Under the pieces are notes generated by a model. It saw only the letters and a list, made by a program, of their open reading frames with translations. It was not told the origin of the DNA and ran no database searches. This document shows, piece after piece, positions 1-8,197 of a DNA stretch of 64,000 nucleotides. The translations under genes were made by a program, and so were the position numbers. The stretch comes from Bacteroidota bacterium. GTDB taxonomy: Bacteria > Bacteroidota > Bacteroidia > Chitinophagales > Chitinophagaceae. The stretch is taken from NCBI GenBank assembly GCA_023386555.1, contig JAEWJK010000001.1:1-64000 (forward strand), in the 5' to 3' direction. How positions within the stretch are numbered: position 1 is the first letter of the stretch; every line of letters starts with the position of its first letter.

Positions 1-874
1 TAAAGAATAACCCCACATCTGCCGAGGAAGTGTATTTAATAATATCTTTTACCGGAACCGCAGGTTTGAAGTGTATATTTTTATACTGGCGGCTGTACTG
101 TTTAATTAATGATTCATCTTCTCCATACCCCATCAACACAATATGCTTGCTTTCGTCTAATTTGGAGAAACAGTCAAGGTAATTTTGGATACCCCTGAAT
201 CTGTCTAATACACCTTGGTAAATAAAAATAATAGCACCGGCAGGTATGTTAAACTCTTCCCTTAACAGGTTGTATCGCTTAACTTCTTTCCCAAAATCAG
301 GATTTACAGGCGCATTCTGAATGCTTACTACTTTAGCGTCCGAAAGATCGTACAGTTTCTTATAAATTTTAGATATAGGATCACAAACAGTAACTATTTT
401 ATCTGCTGAATATATATACCTTCTTTCAATAAATTTAGATGCAGTTTTTTGCGTTCCTCCCATCCCTGTTCTTTCTGTTTCTAGTTCGTGGGGTTCATAC
501 AAAAAAATACAACCGGTTTTATTTTTAATGATTGCACTTATCGGTAGCAATACTAAATTATGGCAACTTATAAACTGTGGCCTTTGCTGCTTACAGTAAC
601 GATAGCACGCCCGGTAATACTGCCATAAGGAAAACAAAGCATACAGTTTACGAAGTAACCAATTCTTGGAAGGGCTCGTTTTTGAAATAGTTTTTATCCT
701 TATCAGGTTAATATTTTCGCCAAGTTGCTCTTCCTCAGCCAAACCTTCTTGCCAGGTTCCAAGAACCGTTATCCGATCTACCAGACCCAGTTTAATAGTA
801 CTGTTGCAAACCTTCATTAATCTGCTTGCGTTTAGAACAGGAGAAATAAATAAATGAACAGAATGCCTGTACAT
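1..874 (-). CDS. Glycosyltransferase, GT4-like (partial, C-terminus outside window)
   Basis: The reading frame starts with ATG at 874 and runs off the left edge without a stop, so 291 codons are visible. The N-terminal half has a GT-B type pattern with HLFISPVLNASRLMKV near the start, FLYEPHELETE about one third in and KIVTVCDPISKIYKK before the linker. The second Rossmann domain begins at IIFIYQGVLDRFRGIQNY and continues with VLMGYGEDESLIKQ, which is typical of family 4 transferases. The usual E-x7-E donor-site motif would lie beyond the edge. The gene begins one base after the stop of the amidotransferase gene, so it is the next gene of locus A. Donor and acceptor cannot be told. Confidence 0.8.
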   Translation of the reverse strand, partial: MYRHSVHLFISPVLNASRLMKVCNSTIKLGLVDRITVLGTWQEGLAEEEQLGENINLIRIKTISKTSPSKNWLLRKLYALFSLWQYYRACYRYCKQQRPQFISCHNLVLLPISAIIKNKTGCIFLYEPHELETERTGMGGTQKTASKFIERRYIYSADKIVTVCDPISKIYKKLYDLSDAKVVSIQNAPVNPDFGKEVKRYNLLREEFNIPAGAIIFIYQGVLDRFRGIQNYLDCFSKLDESKHIVLMGYGEDESLIKQYSRQYKNIHFKPAVPVKDIIKYTSSADVGLFF

Positions 875-875
875 C

Positions 876-2012
876 TTATTTACTTAAAGCTTTTTTTGCT
901 ATGAGTATTGGGCGATATATCAGTTTCCGCATTAGACTGTGCAGTTTTACTTCCGAGGCAAAATTTTCGTGAAGCACAGGTGGTTGTTCCATAATTTTAG
1001 TCCATTCTGCCTGGCTAAAGCCAAGTTTTTTTATGAAATAATCAGTATCCTCCTTTAATTGCTGTGCATCATACAATGGTTTCATCATTTCTATTACTGC
1101 TTCTTCCCGAGTCATTTGGCCGGAAACGATCAAACTGCTCAGGTGTGCCTTTCTTTTATCAAACCCAAATTTTACCGGTAAGTAATAGGCCTGAAAAAAT
1201 TTAGTAAAGACAGATTCAAAATGCTTACCACCATAATCTCTCCATTTCAATTCATGTATAAGCAAGTGTTTAGCTTCGGCCTTATTATATGGAATATACT
1301 CAAGAGGCCTGAAAACTTTAAGTTTCAAAATATACTGATAATATAAAGTTTTTTGCAAGTAATTCACCACCGGATATTCTTTTAGTTTTATAGAGCCGAA
1401 TTTTTTATGCACATCCCGCAGGTGGATCAGATCGCTTGAACTATAGCCCCATGCTCTGGGTAAAATGGACTCAGTTTGCATATTACCACCATTCAGAATG
1501 CTTTTAATCTTATACTTTTTTGCTTCTTTGTATAACCCTGCAAAAAAAGCAAAGTCTTGTGGTATATCGCAATTAGGTACAGATGCCTTAAAAAATGATC
1601 GTTGCAAGTCCCTTATTTCATCCCAATCCAACACTAATGTATGAAGGTCTAATCCCAGTATATTTACGATATTCTCAATATTATTAACAGCCAATTCACT
1701 GTTCCAACCACTGTCAACATGTACCACAAGCGGTTTTAATCCCAGTACTTTTACTGCATACCAGGCAAGATAAGAGCTGTCTACTCCTCCGCTTAATCCC
1801 ATAATACAATCGTAATCTGAACCTTTGGGTCTTCGGTTTTTAATCTCGGCTACCATCTGCTGCGTTGCCAGCTTAGCTTCGTTGCCGGTAAACATCACAT
1901 TATTCTTATAATTTTCGTAATAGTGGCAATGATTACAAATACCGTTACCGTCAAAATAAATATCCGGATCGGTTGTATCCATAATACAATTGGTGCAAAT
2001 CTGGTACTCCAT
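876..2012 (-). CDS. wbpG: N-acetyl sugar amidotransferase (WbpG family)
   Basis: This 378-residue protein has the two features of the WbpG family. An N-terminal four-cysteine cluster (C6, C9, C26, C29) binds metal in relatives, and a PP-loop ATP-pyrophosphatase motif SGGVDSS lies at residues 74-80. Family members, working with HisH/HisF-like ammonia suppliers, turn an N-acetyl group of a nucleotide sugar or surface sugar into an acetamidino group. No HisH or HisF homologue is in the window; they could lie to the left. Neighbouring WlbA/WlbB-type genes fit a 2,3-diacetamido uronic acid being amidinated. ATG at 2012 is the natural start. The family is secure; the exact sugar is inferred. Confidence 0.88.
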   Translation of the reverse strand: MEYQICTNCIMDTTDPDIYFDGNGICNHCHYYENYKNNVMFTGNEAKLATQQMVAEIKNRRPKGSDYDCIMGLSGGVDSSYLAWYAVKVLGLKPLVVHVDSGWNSELAVNNIENIVNILGLDLHTLVLDWDEIRDLQRSFFKASVPNCDIPQDFAFFAGLYKEAKKYKIKSILNGGNMQTESILPRAWGYSSSDLIHLRDVHKKFGSIKLKEYPVVNYLQKTLYYQYILKLKVFRPLEYIPYNKAEAKHLLIHELKWRDYGGKHFESVFTKFFQAYYLPVKFGFDKRKAHLSSLIVSGQMTREEAVIEMMKPLYDAQQLKEDTDYFIKKLGFSQAEWTKIMEQPPVLHENFASEVKLHSLMRKLIYRPILIAKKALSK

Positions 2013-2036
2013 GAATGTGAAATTAATAAAATTTAT

Positions 2037-2675
2037 TTACCAGGGAAATTGATGATAACTAAGGTTTTTTGTATAGATAAGGCGAGGTGGTGTACTCCAT
2101 ATTCCATATTGGCGACATTGCCATTTATTTGAACTGAATTTTACAAACCCATTTTTTTTAAATATGGCTGCCTGTTCAGAAACTGATTTTAAAAATGCCT
2201 CTGTGGAGAGATTATTGATAGGAGCATTACAAGGTGAAACCCACGCAACTGAGTTTTCAGACATACAACCTATCATATTTTCCAAATAGTTTCTATGAGC
2301 AGTAGCGTCATGGGGGAACCATCCAGCATTAATAGATCCTCTGCAAAAAAGTACATCAATTTTAGCCGGAAGGTTACTATAAATAGAAGGGTCTTTTAAA
2401 TCCGCTTCCATAACCTCAAATCCTTTATGACGACCTAATTCAATAACGGCAGGATCAAGTTCAAGGTTAATGACTCTGGCTCCGAGAGGCCGAACAAGTT
2501 CCCCAAAATCATAATGTCCCGGACCCAGATCGAGCACAACTTTATTTTTAAAATTTACATTTTTAAAGAATCTTTTTAAGATTCTTTGAAAATGAATCCG
2601 GGGTCGTGTTGGGTCTTTAATACCAGGCTCCCAAGCCTTGCTTACAATTTCGATTTCTGCCTTTGTTGTTAACAT
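2037..2675 (-). CDS. Class I SAM-dependent methyltransferase-like protein
   Basis: The protein of 212 residues (from ATG at 2675; a TTG three codons upstream is less likely) has a Rossmann SAM-binding core. The motif I-like stretch VVLDLGPGHYDFGELV is followed by an acidic strand end at RVINLELDPAVIELG and by VMEADL, the usual adenine contact. Further on, a VLFCRGSINAG segment stands where motif IV is expected. The gene starts a few bases after the deacetylase-like gene and precedes the amidotransferase, so it is co-transcribed in locus A. A role in O- or N-methylation of the polysaccharide is inferred; the substrate is unknown. Confidence 0.7.
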   Translation of the reverse strand: MLTTKAEIEIVSKAWEPGIKDPTRPRIHFQRILKRFFKNVNFKNKVVLDLGPGHYDFGELVRPLGARVINLELDPAVIELGRHKGFEVMEADLKDPSIYSNLPAKIDVLFCRGSINAGWFPHDATAHRNYLENMIGCMSENSVAWVSPCNAPINNLSTEAFLKSVSEQAAIFKKNGFVKFSSNKWQCRQYGIWSTPPRLIYTKNLSYHQFPW

Positions 2676-2684
2676 ATTGAACAA

Positions 2685-3584
2685 TTAAAGATTCCAAAGT
2701 CTTTGCCACCAATCATCCTTAGCTACAGGTAATTGCTGCCAGTTTTGCATCAGCGCGTCACCGTAATATTGAGGGTGCATTAAGAACATAATTCTTTGTC
2801 CTTTGCTGGCATTTTTTGCTATAATTCTTGGGTCGGTTATCCTATTAAAATATACATCGCCGTCACTCCATGAAGCATCTTTGTATATACCTATTCTATT
2901 ATAGACCCAGTTATACCTTCTTAAAATTCCGCTGTAAGGAATATGATCATTATTAATGCCCCCAGGTCCTTTCTTACCTCCATGAGGTACAAAAGTTTTT
3001 AAATCAAACCTTTCCTCAAACCATTTAATGTCTCTTTCTATTAACTCAAAAGCTTTCTTCAATTCATAATTTGCCAATTCGAAAGCGTTTAAGTGATACC
3101 CTATTTCAAAACCTTCTGATTCCAGTTTTTTTAATTTGTTTTCATCCAATTCGTAAGGCTCCTTGTCACCATCCCACATATTCCTTTCATAAAAAAAATA
3201 ATTTGAACTAATTACATTATTCTTTCTTTCAACCTCCATCATATCAATTGTTTTGTAAGGTTGCCGATCTGCATCGTGCTGAAGCAAAACCGTTAAGTTA
3301 GAATACTTAGCAGGCTTAGATAATTTAAAAGGTAACCCGGCCCTTTGAGAAAATTCTACTATTGATCTTAGGAGTGCAACAGGGTTTTTTGAATAACCCG
3401 ATTTAAAGCCAATGAATTCTATTATTGCATTTAATTTTTGCAACCTACCGTAGAATATTCTTTTACATGGTATTTGTTTGTAAGTGATGAATTGGGCATT
3501 ATTTTTCTTCAATTCATGAAGAACTTCCTCTACTAAAGAAAAAGGAAAGATCGTTTCTATATTGTATGGTCTTCTAAATTCCAT
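2685..3584 (-). CDS. Polysaccharide deacetylase-like protein
   Basis: A 299-residue protein without signal peptide. Residues 103-106 (HDAD, at the end of a hydrophobic strand) and 161-169 (IGYHLNAFE) resemble the first two metal-binding motifs of NodB-type polysaccharide deacetylases, and a later VPHGGKKGP segment followed by FLMHPQYYGD fits the barrel's remaining loops. The order matches a divergent carbohydrate esterase 4 fold, in which an Asp and His residues bind zinc and an N-acetyl group is removed. It could also be a pseudo-enzyme, since the canonical FDDG is changed. It sits between the flippase and a methyltransferase in locus A, so it probably acts on a cytoplasmic precursor. Confidence 0.55.
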   Translation of the reverse strand: MEFRRPYNIETIFPFSLVEEVLHELKKNNAQFITYKQIPCKRIFYGRLQKLNAIIEFIGFKSGYSKNPVALLRSIVEFSQRAGLPFKLSKPAKYSNLTVLLQHDADRQPYKTIDMMEVERKNNVISSNYFFYERNMWDGDKEPYELDENKLKKLESEGFEIGYHLNAFELANYELKKAFELIERDIKWFEERFDLKTFVPHGGKKGPGGINNDHIPYSGILRRYNWVYNRIGIYKDASWSDGDVYFNRITDPRIIAKNASKGQRIMFLMHPQYYGDALMQNWQQLPVAKDDWWQRLWNL

Positions 3585-3643
3585 AGTTTAAACCGGAGAA
3601 TTTATATATCACATGTACAATTATACACAGCAATATTACAGCA

Positions 3644-4942
3644 TTATAATTTTCGGAATAGCCCTCGTGCTATATCAGGATTTTTTGCTACTGAGTAAGA
3701 TTGTAGCATGTATAATAAGTAATATATTGAAGTTGCAAGACAATATACTAGTACAATATTAATGGGCTGTGTATTTTCAGGAATAACACTAAATATCACA
3801 TATGTGAGAGAAAATAAAGTTACTTGCCAGAATATATCCACTTTAGGGCCTTTGCCCAATAACATTACAAACGATAGGCTGCCAGAAATAAATCGTATCG
3901 CATACAAAATACTTAAAAGGTAAATATATTGTACCGAGCCTGCCCATTCACTCCCAAATACCAGCGGTATCAGCCAATGCCCAAGACTCAGAATTCCTGT
4001 TATCACCACAATCCCAAAAATTGAAAGGAGTATCAGGTTTTTCTTGTAAGTACTCACCGCTTTACCTGTTTTAGCATATTCGTCTGTTGCCTCTTTCATA
4101 AAAATGCTTTGAACAGAACTCGACATGAATGCAATGGGCATTCCCAAAATTCGTCGTGACAAACTATAAAACCCCAGAACAGTTGCATCTATCCTTGCAA
4201 GAAAAAATGCCGGCAGGTTTTGTGTCACAGTATTTAAGAAGTTTCCTGGCCACACTATCAATGGTAAATGCTTATTACTTTTTAGGTTAGCTTTTATACC
4301 TGCCATCGTTATCTCCCTAAATAAAAAATTGTATTTTCTTATAAAGAGAAAAAACAGGAAAATAAAGGTTATAGCCTGTACAGAAATTGTGCTACTAACT
4401 AATCCCCAGTACCCCATATCAGCTATTCCAAAACTTATCTGGCAGGCAACAACCATAATGCTCAGAATGATCCTGGTAATACTGATAAGTTTAAATTCCC
4501 CTTGCTTTGTAAACCAGGTAAGTAATAAGGTAAACCCTGCAGAAAAAAATATATATACGGGTACCGCCCACTCCCAGGCTTCTTTGATCTCCGCGCCGGT
4601 AATACTCAGAAAAATATCCTTGAATATAGTAATACACGCAGCGATCAAAACACAAACAAAAATTACTACCAGGAAAGTAGAAGCCCATGCATTAATTCCT
4701 TCTTTTTGATCTTTGGCTGTATAAATGCTCACATCATATTGCAAACACGCTACCGCTGTTAAAACGCTAACAACCGAATAGAACACTTCAAAATAGCCGA
4801 AATCTTCCGGCGAATATAACCGGGTAATCACCGGTGAGGCAGCTATCAAAACAACCTGGGAAAGCCCTGCACCACCTAGCAGGATGCCGATATTTTTAAA
4901 ATAAGTCCTTGAAAAAAGCGTTCTGATACTATCGAATTTCAA
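3644..4942 (-). CDS. wzx: Polysaccharide flippase, Wzx/MATE-like
   Basis: This 432-residue protein is almost wholly hydrophobic with about 12 predicted membrane segments. It starts with the typical Wzx pattern (NIGILLGGAGLSQVVLIAAS, then PVITRLYSPEDFGYFEVF). Wzx proteins flip undecaprenyl-linked repeat units across the inner membrane. The only in-frame start compatible with the N-terminus is TTG at 4942, because a stop lies three codons upstream. It is the only flippase visible in the window and lies in locus A next to a Wzy-type polymerase. About 200 bases separate it from the polymerase gene upstream, the longest gap inside this operon. Confidence 0.85.
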   Translation of the reverse strand: MKFDSIRTLFSRTYFKNIGILLGGAGLSQVVLIAASPVITRLYSPEDFGYFEVFYSVVSVLTAVACLQYDVSIYTAKDQKEGINAWASTFLVVIFVCVLIAACITIFKDIFLSITGAEIKEAWEWAVPVYIFFSAGFTLLLTWFTKQGEFKLISITRIILSIMVVACQISFGIADMGYWGLVSSTISVQAITFIFLFFLFIRKYNFLFREITMAGIKANLKSNKHLPLIVWPGNFLNTVTQNLPAFFLARIDATVLGFYSLSRRILGMPIAFMSSSVQSIFMKEATDEYAKTGKAVSTYKKNLILLSIFGIVVITGILSLGHWLIPLVFGSEWAGSVQYIYLLSILYAIRFISGSLSFVMLLGKGPKVDIFWQVTLFSLTYVIFSVIPENTQPINIVLVYCLATSIYYLLYMLQSYSVAKNPDIARGLFRKL

Positions 4943-5140
4943 AAGTCTTCATATTATTCTTCAAAGTTGGCCAGTCACTATAAAGGCTGGGTTAACTGTT
5001 TTAAGGAATAAAAACGCAAACATCAGAAAAGTCGTTAAGACACTTGCACTACCAAGATTTACGTCGAAACGGCAATCAATGAAAGATTCCGCAGTACAGA
5101 TAAGTGGCGATAAAGTTATGGGTGGCCATTTGCACCATAG

Positions 5141-6481
5141 TTACTTGCTGCTGGGTATTTTTACGATATGTCCCTTAGATAAAACTGAATACCTCATTAT
5201 TTCCGATAGATCTTTATATGGATATCTTGAATACTTAGTAGAAATCAAAAGCGGGAGAAGCGTCAATACGGGAAATATTCGGTAGCTGAATAATGTATTT
5301 GATGATGTTAAGCTAAAAAATAGTAGGAACAGTTGGGCGATAAAGAAAAAAGTAAATATTGGTTTATTTGCCATACACCTCAAAGAGGTAATAAGGGTAA
5401 TAAACAACATAAGTACTGCACAAAATCCGCCATACAACCATGTAGCTAAAATGAAATTGTGAGGATTATCCTCAGTATTACCGAACTTTTCGCCGTATCT
5501 GGAAATATAATCAAAGCCGCTCCCAAAAATCAATTGTACTAAGTCTTTAGAACTTAGCATCTCATAAGCAAGATCCCAACGAAGTGTCCTTTCGTTTGCT
5601 TGGGTCAGTTGAGAACTGAGAGTAGCCAATCGGCCGAAAATGGTGCTTTCAAGTTGCAGGTTATTCAAAATAAATTCTATATTGTCTACAAACAGAATGA
5701 ATAATAAAATGAACAAGCAACAAAATGTTAGAGTCTTTACTTTTTGGGTTGCCAACTGTCGTACTATAGATATTTGAGAAGAAAATTTAAATAAATAAAC
5801 AATTAGTAACATTAATATAGTAAACAAAATACCCCTTCTTGAGCCACTGGTGAGCATTGCAAGAGCCATGACAGGGGTAGATAGTTTAAAAACTAAATTT
5901 TTGATCTTTGTAGGATATAGGTCGTTTGAATATTTCCCGGCAAATACGCCGAGTAAAATACCTAGCGTATATATATTATAATCTGAATTCAGAGAACTTC
6001 CTTGAATGATTGTTCCCTCTTGGGAATAACTCGTTTCCCATATTGTACCAGAGAATTCAAAAATATAAAGTTTGTACAAACCAATAATCGCTGCAACCAA
6101 TGACCCGGTAAATATCATTAGCGAAAGCCTATTAAAAAAAAATACAACCTTTGCTTCTTTATTGAGCTCAGAAACAACCAACAGGCTAAATATAGTCCAC
6201 CACAAAATATTAAACATCTCGCCCTTAATAGTATTATAAAAATTATCAGATAATAAAGCGGCGAGTAAATAACCCAATACTAAGAATAGATAGGGAAGAA
6301 TGTAAACCTTATTGACGGAAAGGCTTGCCTTAAAACTTCGGAAAAAAATGAAATATATTACGTAAGCGTAGAAAAGCCACACTACCCGGAAATGTAACAA
6401 ATTCCCGAACGCCATTTCTAGGAAACAAAGTGCCAGTATAAAGGCTGGTAATAATAGGGAAAACTTAACCCCGCTTCCCAT
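5141..6481 (-). CDS. O-antigen polymerase/ligase-like membrane protein (Wzy_C type)
   Basis: A 446-residue protein with about 10-12 membrane helices and a large periplasmic loop in the second half. The segment EDNPHNFILATWLYGG is characteristic of the O-antigen ligase/polymerase family (Wzy_C), in which this loop carries the catalytic residues. In locus A, with wzx, wzc and wza, polymerisation of lipid-linked repeat units is the likely role; ligation to lipid A core is the alternative. I prefer ATG at 6481 over an upstream TTG at 6496. The start overlaps the end of the wlbA-like gene by 17 bases, suggesting translational coupling. Confidence 0.8.
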   Translation of the reverse strand: MGSGVKFSLLLPAFILALCFLEMAFGNLLHFRVVWLFYAYVIYFIFFRSFKASLSVNKVYILPYLFLVLGYLLAALLSDNFYNTIKGEMFNILWWTIFSLLVVSELNKEAKVVFFFNRLSLMIFTGSLVAAIIGLYKLYIFEFSGTIWETSYSQEGTIIQGSSLNSDYNIYTLGILLGVFAGKYSNDLYPTKIKNLVFKLSTPVMALAMLTSGSRRGILFTILMLLIVYLFKFSSQISIVRQLATQKVKTLTFCCLFILLFILFVDNIEFILNNLQLESTIFGRLATLSSQLTQANERTLRWDLAYEMLSSKDLVQLIFGSGFDYISRYGEKFGNTEDNPHNFILATWLYGGFCAVLMLFITLITSLRCMANKPIFTFFFIAQLFLLFFSLTSSNTLFSYRIFPVLTLLPLLISTKYSRYPYKDLSEIMRYSVLSKGHIVKIPSSK

Positions 6482-7484
6482 TATATACTCTCTCAATTAT
6501 TTCTACAACTTTCAATCCTTCTAATGCATTGGTAGTAATGGCGGATCGGCCATTCAAAACATCCACAACATTTTCTATGATATAATTATGATTTTGAGCC
6601 GAACCCTTATAGGCTCCATAGTCATTGCCAGGATTGGTAGGAGCTAATGTTGGCATCTCATAATCCTTTACATGGCAGTATTCTACTTTATCCATATACT
6701 GCCCACCAATCTTAATGGAACCATTTTCAGCAATAATGGTCATCGAACTTTCCAGGTTCTGGTTCCAGACAGACGTAGAAAAATTCAGACTCCCCATGCC
6801 GCCGTTCACAAAATCAAAACTCACAAAACCAGAGTCTTCAAACTCGGTAAGTTCTTTATGCGAAAAATCGTTGAATCTTGCAGTAATGTTTTCTACATCA
6901 CCAAACAACCAGTACATGATATCTATAAAATGAGAGAACTGTGTAAAGAGTGTGCCTCCGTCAAGTGCCTTCTTACCATGCCAGCTATCTGCTTTATAAT
7001 ACCTTTCATCACGGTTCCAGTAGCAGTTCAATTGAACCATATAGATCTTCCCCAGTTTACCAGATTCTATCAGTTCTTTGATCCATACACTTGGTGGTGA
7101 ATACCTGTTCTGCATTACCGCAAAAACATGCTTATGCACATGCAGTGCTTTAAAGATCACCTTTTCAGCATCACTTTTCGTTAAAGCCATGGGCTTTTCT
7201 ACCACTACGTGTTTTCGGGCTTCCAGGCATTTCAAAGCCTGTTCTGCATGTAATCCGTTGGGGGTAGCAATATTAATAACGTCAATATCAATATCCGCTG
7301 CGAGTAATGCATCGAGTGAGGGATAGAAGGGCACTCCAAACTTGTCCAGGTTTAGCTCGCTTTCAGGCTTTTTGTCCACGAGGGCCACAAGGTTGGCTTC
7401 CGCATTACGTTGTACCATTTCGGCATGTCGTTTCCCTATATGACCGCATCCGATTACGGCAAAATTGATTCTTTTCTTTTCCAT
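6465..7484 (-). CDS. Gfo/Idh/MocA-family sugar-nucleotide dehydrogenase (WlbA/WbpB-like)
   Basis: The 339-residue protein has an N-terminal NAD-binding GCGHIG motif (residues 12-17), the signature EKPMAL at 96-101 and a DGGTLFTQFSHFID catalytic region around 175-188, as in WlbA/WbpB. Those enzymes oxidise C3 of UDP-GlcNAc uronic acid, making the 3-keto sugar that a PLP enzyme then aminates. The next gene is a WlbB/WbpD-like N-acetyltransferase, which is the same pathway order, so the assignment is well supported by context. The aminotransferase partner is not in locus A within the window. A close paralogue lies at 13953-14999. ATG at 7484 is the start. Confidence 0.85.
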   Translation of the reverse strand: MEKKRINFAVIGCGHIGKRHAEMVQRNAEANLVALVDKKPESELNLDKFGVPFYPSLDALLAADIDIDVINIATPNGLHAEQALKCLEARKHVVVEKPMALTKSDAEKVIFKALHVHKHVFAVMQNRYSPPSVWIKELIESGKLGKIYMVQLNCYWNRDERYYKADSWHGKKALDGGTLFTQFSHFIDIMYWLFGDVENITARFNDFSHKELTEFEDSGFVSFDFVNGGMGSLNFSTSVWNQNLESSMTIIAENGSIKIGGQYMDKVEYCHVKDYEMPTLAPTNPGNDYGAYKGSAQNHNYIIENVVDVLNGRSAITTNALEGLKVVEIIERVYNGKRG

Positions 7485-7516
7485 TTTAAATTAATATCTG
7501 GGGGTCAAAATTATGA

Positions 7517-8104
7517 TCAGTCTTTCGTTGTCCGAGTAACCCTGCCGGCTTCAAGGCGATATTGGTCACCAGTCTCCTTGCATACCGCTATATTATCTAC
7601 AAATTCCAGGCGCTCTCCAAACGCACTCATCCAACCGATCTGCTTTGCCGGGTTTCCCACCACAAGTGCATATGGCAGTATCTCCCTCGTAACAACAGCA
7701 CCCGCTCCAATAAATGCATAATCCCCGATATTATGGCCGCACACGATCGTTGCATTGGCTCCTATAGAAGCGCCTTTACCAACATGAGTGCGTAGATACT
7801 GGTCTCTGCGGTTAACCCCGCTGCGGGGGTTAATAACATTTGTAAATACACAACTGGGCCCTAAGAACACATCATCTTCGCAGGTAACACCCGTGTAAAG
7901 CGAAACATTATTCTGGATCTTCACATTATTACCCAATACAACATCAGGCGATATAACCACGTTCTGGCCAATATTACAGTGGTTGCCAATAATACAATTC
8001 GGCATAATATGCGAAAAATGCCAGATCCGGGTACCTTCCCCGATGGTGCAGGGCTCGTCTATCACTGCTGTATCATGTGCAAAATAATGAGGGCTGTTAT
8101 TCAC
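7517..8104 (-). CDS. UDP-3-amino-sugar N-acetyltransferase, left-handed beta-helix (WlbB/WbpD-like)
   Basis: A 195-residue hexapeptide-repeat acyltransferase: IGEGTRIWHFSHIM, IGNHCNIGQNVVI and IGANATIVCGHNIG form the coils of a left-handed beta-helix, and the C-terminal VVGNPAKQIGWM is the usual end of the helix. The IWHFSHI and NPRSGVNRRDQY segments are typical of WlbB/WbpD, which acetylates the 3-amino group of a UDP-2-acetamido-3-amino uronic acid with acetyl-CoA. The start is GTG at 8104; the frame is closed upstream and offers no ATG. It lies 32 bases before the wlbA-like gene and 93 bases after wzc. Confidence 0.88.
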   Translation of the reverse strand: MNNSPHYFAHDTAVIDEPCTIGEGTRIWHFSHIMPNCIIGNHCNIGQNVVISPDVVLGNNVKIQNNVSLYTGVTCEDDVFLGPSCVFTNVINPRSGVNRRDQYLRTHVGKGASIGANATIVCGHNIGDYAFIGAGAVVTREILPYALVVGNPAKQIGWMSAFGERLEFVDNIAVCKETGDQYRLEAGRVTRTTKD

Positions 8105-8197
8105 GTTAAATTTATTGGTTACTTAATAGAGAACCGGGATGCGGAACACAAAGAGTAGGGATTACTCATGATCAGCGAAAAGGGTGGCTAATTCAAA

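Noticed and set aside
4491..4688. Overlapping minus-strand frame in the flippase gene
   Set aside because: A frame-shifted shadow of the wzx gene with no recognisable features.
5079..5285. Small plus-strand reading frame over the end of the polymerase gene
   Set aside because: Low-complexity translation, most of it antisense to a well-supported membrane protein gene.
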